DNA of 30,842 bases from JABDLO01 sp035327565 (GTDB lineage Bacteria > Bacteroidota > Bacteroidia > Chitinophagales > Saprospiraceae): the NCBI GenBank assembly GCA_035327565.1, contig DAOLDB010000049.1, positions 1 through 30,842 of the forward strand, given 5' to 3'. The position numbers and the translations under genes are program-made. The stretch's first letter is position 1, and the number at the start of each line of letters is the position of its first letter. The notes below the pieces were generated by a model, which had not been told where the DNA came from, made no database searches, and saw only the letters and a list, made by a program, of their open reading frames with translations. Positions 25,817-30,842 of this stretch are shown piece after piece.

Positions 25817-26920
25817 ATGAATACGCAAACCATGGAAATTAAGAAAACCAACTGGTTAACTCAACACAACCGGCCCGTTTTAATCGCAGGCCCTTGCAGC
25901 GCAGAAACCGAAGAACAAGTTTTGCAAACGGCTACAAGATTATTCAGAACCGGAAAAGTGGATATTATCAGGGCGGGAATTTGGAAACCGCGTACGAGAC
26001 CAAATTCCTTTGAAGGGGTTGGAACCCGTGGATTACCCTGGATGCAAAAAGTAAAAGATTTGACAGGTTTGCCCGTCACCATAGAAGTGGCCAAAGCATC
26101 GCATGTTGAACTGGCGCTGGAATTTGGTATGGATATTTTATGGGTTGGTGCACGTACTACAGTAAATCCATTTGCCGTACAGGAAATAGCCGATGTATTG
26201 AGAGGGGTAGACATTCCTGTATTGGTGAAAAATCCCATCAATCCTGATCTGGCCTTGTGGATGGGAGGTATTGAAAGATTTGAAAAAGTTGGTGTCAAAA
26301 GGCTAGGCGCCATTCATCGGGGGTTTTCCAATTTTGGTGAACAAATTTACAGAAACCGTCCTCAATGGCAATTGGCCATTGAACTGAAAAGAAGACTTCC
26401 TGATCTGCCAATGATCTGCGATCCTTCGCACATCTGTGGCAGACGTGACCTCCTGCAAAAAGTTTCGCAAAAAGCTATGGATCTAAATTTTGACGGGCTT
26501 ATGCTGGAATCGCACATCAACCCGGATCAGGCCTGGAGCGATGCTTCACAACAAATTACCCCGGAAGTATATGGAACCTTGATTTCTGATCTGGTCATAC
26601 GCCAGGAAGATCCTGAGTTATTTACGGATCATGCCAACTTGTATGAGTTAAGAAAACAGATCAATTTCATTGATGATGAATTAATCAATATTTTGGCCAG
26701 CAGAATGAAAATTGCCAGGGAGATCGGCAAGTTTAAAAAAGAAAATAACATCACCATTCTTCAAAATAAAAGGTGGAATGAAATATTAGATAAATATGTA
26801 AACCGGGGCATGGAACATGGGCTCAGTGAAAAATTTATCAAAAATTTTATCACCACTGTCCACGATGAAAGCATTTCTCAACAGGAGCAGATAATGATGG
26901 ATGAAAAAGATTCAGAATAA
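25817..26920 (+). CDS. Bifunctional 3-deoxy-7-phosphoheptulonate synthase / chorismate mutase
   Basis: Two shikimate-pathway activities in one 367-residue protein: condensation of PEP with erythrose 4-phosphate (entry to the pathway) and rearrangement of chorismate to prephenate. The N-terminal DAHP synthase (about 15-260) is of the short AroA/KDO8PS-like type, with LIAGPCSAE at 22-30, IWKPRTRPNSFEG and CDPSHICGRRD. The C-terminal AroQ-type mutase (about 275-360) keeps R279, R296 and K307, matching R11, R28 and K39 of the E. coli enzyme. The fusion supplies the mutase that PheA and TyrA here lack; in such fusions the mutase domain can also transmit feedback by prephenate. It is the last gene of the operon. 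Confidence 0.94.
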   Translation: MNTQTMEIKKTNWLTQHNRPVLIAGPCSAETEEQVLQTATRLFRTGKVDIIRAGIWKPRTRPNSFEGVGTRGLPWMQKVKDLTGLPVTIEVAKASHVELALEFGMDILWVGARTTVNPFAVQEIADVLRGVDIPVLVKNPINPDLALWMGGIERFEKVGVKRLGAIHRGFSNFGEQIYRNRPQWQLAIELKRRLPDLPMICDPSHICGRRDLLQKVSQKAMDLNFDGLMLESHINPDQAWSDASQQITPEVYGTLISDLVIRQEDPELFTDHANLYELRKQINFIDDELINILASRMKIAREIGKFKKENNITILQNKRWNEILDKYVNRGMEHGLSEKFIKNFITTVHDESISQQEQIMMDEKDSE

Positions 26921-27559
26921 AGGCAGTGTAAAAAGCTATTGCAATAAGTTTTCTGTTTATTAACTATCCGATATATCGTTTTCATACCAAAAGTATGAGT
27001 GAAGGTGAATATAAAAATAGTAAAAACAAAAATAAGTAGAGTATTGTCTTTTGTCAGATTATTCCAAAAATGAATATGAAGGAAAACAATCTAATAGATA
27101 CAATGGATTGAGATAAATTTCGATCACCTTTCATGTTTTTATACTGCTGAAAGGTTAGTTACCCAGCTTCCAAAACAGTAAAGGAATGCCAAAGCCAAAG
27201 GTAGCTGAGAATGGCTTAATCGAGGGAAGAAATGCTCAATGTCCAAAAAGGTTGCCTGACCCATAGTAAAATCACATCTACCGGAGTCTGAAAAAGTTCT
27301 ACTCCCAATGGTTAGAAGAAAAAGTTACATTATCCGCTTACATTTTAAAAATTGGTAGCCTTGAAGTATCTAATTCCAAACTGAGAACAAATGTCAAAAG
27401 GAGTTTATGACATTCATTCTGCCAGAGAAAATAGAAATCATTGCATATCGTTTTATGTACTGTGTATAAGAGTTACTACAATCTCAATATAATATTCTGC
27501 ATGCATTCTCCGCAGAACTTTGCTTTAATTGATTATTTTTACATTTCAGGTAATTCTCA
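26921..27559. other. Long intergenic region without recognised gene
   Basis: About 640 nt lie between the aromatic operon and the giant secreted-protein gene. I see no open frame with a plausible product, no RNA gene and no terminator with a T-tract. A weak 6-bp hairpin (TCATAC/GTATGA, 26982-26998) is the only structure. It should hold the end of one transcript and the promoter of the next; decayed coding sequence cannot be excluded. Confidence 0.55.
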
Positions 27560-30500
27560 ATGAAATACACTTATTTGCATCGGATACCATCTTCAAGTTA
27601 TTGGGTAGTAATCTGTTTAAACACCATTGTTGCCACACTCAATGGTCAAACCATTCCATCATTGGATTGGGGCACATACCACGGAGGCATTATGAATGAT
27701 GATGCCAGGGATATGGCTTATGATCCGGTTGGATTTATATATATTATTGGTTCTGCAGAAAGTCCTGATGGCATATCTACCCCGGGCAGCCATCAGGAAG
27801 GACATTCAGGAAGTCTGGATGCATTTGTTGCAAAATATACTCTGGAGGGGGTAATGATTTGGTCTACTTATTTCGGAGGACCTGAAGAAGAAAGAGGTCA
27901 AAGCATACATGTAGATAATGATGGAAATGTAGTCATCACAGGTATAACAGCCTCTACAACTGGGATAGCTACCTCCAATGCCTTCCAACCTGCTTATCAG
28001 GGAGGAGGGGATGCATTTGTTGCCAAATTCAATTCCGACGGAGTACTTCTCTGGTCTACTTATTGGGGTGGATCGGGCCTGGAAAGGGCTAACAGTATTT
28101 TCACGGACTCAAACAATGATATAGTAGTAACTGGTTGGACTGAAACTGAAGAAGGACTGGCCAGTACTGGAGCCTATCAGGAAACATTTGGTGGCGGAAG
28201 AGATGATGCATTTGTTCTTAAATTTTCTTCCGAAGGGGATTTAATTTGGTCAACCTATTATGGCGGATCGGGAGGAGAACAAGGATTGCAAATCAAAGTA
28301 AATAATCAGAACGAAATAGTACTGTTGGGTTTTACCAATTCTCCCGCCAGTATGGCCTCTGCCGATGCCTGGCAAACTTCCTTTGGTGGGGGGAATGCTG
28401 ATGTATTTTTAGCCGTTTTTGATGAAAATGGCCAAAGAATCTGGGGCACCTATTACGGTGGGGCTCTAGACGATTATGGTGATGCTCTTGCCCTCGGTAC
28501 AGACGGAACCATATACATAGGCGGCCCCTGTAATTCAACCAATGCCCTCACATCACCGGGCGTACACCAGGAAACTATTGCCGGAGCTTTTGAAGGGTTT
28601 ATTGCAAAATTTACCCCTGAAGGACAAAGAATTTGGGGATCCTACCTGGGAGGTGAAAGCGATGATGCCCTTTATGCTCTGGATGTTCATCCAGGCGGTG
28701 ATGTATTCGTAGCAGGATATACACGCTCAGACAATGGCATATCTACTCCTGATGCATTTCAAACCAGCCGCGCGGGAGATTGGGACGCTTTTTTGGTGCG
28801 ATTTACTTCAGATGGGCAACGTGAATGGGGCACTTATTATGGAGGAACCCAGAGCGATCGGGCCTTTGGACTTAAAAGGGATAGTGAAAATCGCTTGTAT
28901 TTGACGGGCCATACAGGAAGTCTTGGAGGCATCTCTACACCCGGTTCTTTCCAGGAAACATTTGGTGGGGGAAATGAAGATGCCTTCATAGTACGCTTTT
29001 CAGACTGTCAGGATCCTGAACTGGAGTTACTCAATGGTGGATACATATGTGAGCCGGCTGATGTGGTATTGGAATTACAATTTACAGGAACCCCGCCCTT
29101 TACTTTTACTTACAGTATTGATGGCGAAATACAAGATCCGATTACCACAGAAGAATCTGTATTTGTTTTGGAAGTTTTACTACCCTGGAACGATTCTATA
29201 AAGCTACTCACAGTAAATAGTGGCGATTGTGTAGGCATCATCACCGGAGAATTTGCCTTTGCAAAAGCTGTACCAGAAATCGAATTGACCCCTCTCAGCT
29301 TTGAGTGTAACAATGATGAACAGACCTATATTTTATTCATTGGGCTATCTGGTGGAGTTTTTAATTATATTGCTGCGGAAGGGACTGAAGGTTTTATAGA
29401 CGGTGATGTTTTCACAAGTGCGTCTATTCCTTTTGGAGTCCCCTATGATATTGGAATTACAACTTCTTTAGGATGTGAGCCTGCCACTATTCAAGGAGAG
29501 GCGCCACCATGCTTTGATTGTCCCGATCCAGTAGGTACTCCTCCAGATGATACTCTGGTTTGTCTGGGCGACGATGTGGTCATCCGCGCTTCCGGAGGAA
29601 TTATTTATCAATGGTTTGGCCCCAATAATTTTTTTAGTGAAGAGGATAGTATAGTTTTTAATAATATTAGTATAAACGATGCAGGAGATTATGTCATTAT
29701 CATCCAGGATGAAGAGGGTTGTGAAGAATTTTATGAGTTTACGGTGACTGTATCTTTGTTTGAACCTTCTGTAGAAGTTCCAGATCCGGTTTGTGAAGGA
29801 GACTTATTAATATTAATGGCCTCCGGTGGCGATTCCTATCAATGGGCAGGTCCTGAAGGGTTCAGCAGCATGTTGGATGAACCTATTCTGGAAAGCATTT
29901 CCATAGTCAATGCCGGCACCTATACTGTTGATATTTCCAATTTCGATGGGTGCAGTACCCTGTTCGATATCGAGGTAATGGTAAATCCTTTGCCGGTTTT
30001 TTCTCTATCAGCCGAAATGGAATGGTGTTCCGGTGAGGATGTGCAGATTTTTTTGGAAGGCGAGGGAGAGAGTTTTGGATGGAGAGGTCCCGCCAATTTT
30101 ATAGCAAGTACAAGAAACGTATTGATTCAAAATGCAGGGGTTAACAGAACTGGTGTTTACACCGTTCGTGTAGTAAGCAGCGATTTTTGTTCAGCATTCG
30201 ATTCCATAGAATTGACAGTGTTTATGACTCCCGTAGCAGTCATAGAAGGGCCTGACAATATATGCAGTGGTCTGGAAATGGTGTTAACGGGATCAGGTGG
30301 AGAATCATTTCTATGGAATGACGGTAGCACTTCAGGGCAATTTACTGATATACCCGCTGCAACCACCACATATACCCTTGAGGTTTCTAATGGGCCTTGC
30401 AGTGATGAGACGGAATGGACAGTAATCGTAAATGAATCTCCTGATTTGATGATCAGCGGTGATGTCTCTATCAATCTGGGATCAACGGCCCAGCTCAATG

Positions 30501-30842
30501 CCACTGGAGCCGATCTGTATCTGTGGTTCCCTTTTACTGATCTGGATTGTACTGATTGCCCTGATCCGATAGCCTCTCCAAAGGCTACCACTCAATATTG
30601 TGTGACCGGAGAGTCTAACGGATGCACCCAGGATCTTTGCCTCACAGTGTTCGTTACTGCTACATGTGATGTGACTTTGGCCAATGTGTTTAGTCCCAAC
30701 AATGATGGATTCAATGATGAATGGTGCAGTTCTATCAGGGAATGTTTCTCTTTTCAAAGGCTTTCTATTTTTGATCGATGGGGAAACCGGATCTATTTCC
30801 AATCCGGTGAGGAAGTTTGCTGGGATGGTCGATTCTCAAATC
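27560..30842 (+). CDS. Giant secreted beta-propeller / Ig-like protein with T9SS type B C-terminal domain (end cut)
   Basis: The frame from ATG 27560 is open to the window end, 1094 codons. A signal peptide (MKYTYLHRIPSSSYWVVICL..., ending NGQ near residue 30) leads. Seven SBBP-type repeats follow, each with W-[GS]-[TS]-Y-x-G-G, beginning at bases 27668, 27860, 28052, 28247, 28442, 28634 and 28826: 64-65 residues apart, matching a seven-bladed propeller. After a linker come four Ig-like/PKD-like modules whose first Cys codons are at 29561, 29792, 30026 and 30263 (77-79 residues apart), each with YQW/FGW/FLW and a closing AGxYTV. From about residue 1040, LANVFSPNNDGFNDEW and FDRWGNRIYFQSG mark a gliding-motility type C-terminal domain, the type B T9SS signal. 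It is likely a cell-surface adhesin or binding protein; the ligand is unknown. Confidence 0.9.
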   Translation, partial: MKYTYLHRIPSSSYWVVICLNTIVATLNGQTIPSLDWGTYHGGIMNDDARDMAYDPVGFIYIIGSAESPDGISTPGSHQEGHSGSLDAFVAKYTLEGVMIWSTYFGGPEEERGQSIHVDNDGNVVITGITASTTGIATSNAFQPAYQGGGDAFVAKFNSDGVLLWSTYWGGSGLERANSIFTDSNNDIVVTGWTETEEGLASTGAYQETFGGGRDDAFVLKFSSEGDLIWSTYYGGSGGEQGLQIKVNNQNEIVLLGFTNSPASMASADAWQTSFGGGNADVFLAVFDENGQRIWGTYYGGALDDYGDALALGTDGTIYIGGPCNSTNALTSPGVHQETIAGAFEGFIAKFTPEGQRIWGSYLGGESDDALYALDVHPGGDVFVAGYTRSDNGISTPDAFQTSRAGDWDAFLVRFTSDGQREWGTYYGGTQSDRAFGLKRDSENRLYLTGHTGSLGGISTPGSFQETFGGGNEDAFIVRFSDCQDPELELLNGGYICEPADVVLELQFTGTPPFTFTYSIDGEIQDPITTEESVFVLEVLLPWNDSIKLLTVNSGDCVGIITGEFAFAKAVPEIELTPLSFECNNDEQTYILFIGLSGGVFNYIAAEGTEGFIDGDVFTSASIPFGVPYDIGITTSLGCEPATIQGEAPPCFDCPDPVGTPPDDTLVCLGDDVVIRASGGIIYQWFGPNNFFSEEDSIVFNNISINDAGDYVIIIQDEEGCEEFYEFTVTVSLFEPSVEVPDPVCEGDLLILMASGGDSYQWAGPEGFSSMLDEPILESISIVNAGTYTVDISNFDGCSTLFDIEVMVNPLPVFSLSAEMEWCSGEDVQIFLEGEGESFGWRGPANFIASTRNVLIQNAGVNRTGVYTVRVVSSDFCSAFDSIELTVFMTPVAVIEGPDNICSGLEMVLTGSGGESFLWNDGSTSGQFTDIPAATTTYTLEVSNGPCSDETEWTVIVNESPDLMISGDVSINLGSTAQLNATGADLYLWFPFTDLDCTDCPDPIASPKATTQYCVTGESNGCTQDLCLTVFVTATCDVTLANVFSPNNDGFNDEWCSSIRECFSFQRLSIFDRWGNRIYFQSGEEVCWDGRFSN

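Noticed and set aside
25861..26313. 150-codon open frame on the minus strand
   Set aside because: Antisense to the DAHP synthase domain; composition is that of a shadow frame.
26982..26998. TCATAC/GTATGA hairpin as terminator of the aromatic operon
   Set aside because: Six pairs, AT-rich, no following T-tract.
30157..30802. Two reverse-strand open frames of 144 and 106 codons near the window end
   Set aside because: Both are antisense to the Ig-like modules and C-terminal domain of the giant secreted protein, whose frame is continuous and domain-supported.

Overview
The window reads as chromosomal DNA of a free-living member of the Bacteroidota, probably a saprospirian or chitinophagian relative; this is inferred from gene content, not from a marker gene. 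The signs are an AT-rich genome, a very large secreted protein ending in a gliding-motility/type IX secretion (T9SS) type B C-terminal domain, an OmpA protein with PD40 repeats, a DUF4294 protein, a DAHP synthase-chorismate mutase fusion, a mevalonate-pathway enzyme, and candidate TAnnTTTG promoter elements. No phage, transposon, CRISPR array, tRNA or rRNA was seen, and both outermost genes are cut by the window edges.

Layout. 1-986 (-): proton-dependent oligopeptide transporter, cut. 1196-3440 (-): ABC exporter permease and ATPase, overlapping. 3797-4474 (+): secreted coiled-coil protein closed by a strong terminator. 4862-7111 (+): dnaB and an rRNA pseudouridine synthase, behind a regulatory region holding two DnaA-box-like sites. 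7147-9517 (-): PAP2-like membrane protein and OmpA/PD40 envelope protein. 9729-12335 (+): DUF4294 protein, diphosphomevalonate decarboxylase, secreted rhodanese and DUF2905 membrane protein. 12401-16452 (+): exported M1 metallopeptidase and a lipoprotein-like sulfatase. 16677-17258 (-): ECF sigma factor, divergent from uvrA (17586-20405, +). 20495-22356 (-): dodecin and an AbgT transporter. 22756-26920 (+): an aromatic amino acid operon. 27560-end (+): giant beta-propeller/Ig-like T9SS cargo protein, cut.

The most striking element is the leader of the aromatic operon. A 19-codon open reading frame, MKQSVFTYSFYFFYFFNKE, has seven consecutive Phe/Tyr codons. Its RNA can fold into three mutually exclusive structures: a 1:2 stem, a 2:3 antiterminator of 14 pairs, and a 3:4 intrinsic terminator with a T-tract that ends 15 nt before pheA. 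This is the architecture of ribosome-mediated transcription attenuation. It stands before prephenate dehydratase, an aminotransferase, prephenate dehydrogenase and DAHP synthase-chorismate mutase, which together cover the entry step of the shikimate pathway and every step from chorismate to Phe and Tyr. Both Phe and Tyr codons sit in the stall zone, which fits an operon serving both amino acids.

Other points worth attention are the paired DnaA-box-like sites before dnaB, the sulfatase with C-A-V-S-R in place of the canonical C-x-P/A-x-R, the displaced first zinc-binding CxxC of UvrA, the altered ACT-domain motifs of PheA, the TTG start of the mevalonate decarboxylase overlapping the stop of a five-codon ORF, and the seven evenly spaced propeller repeats in the last gene.
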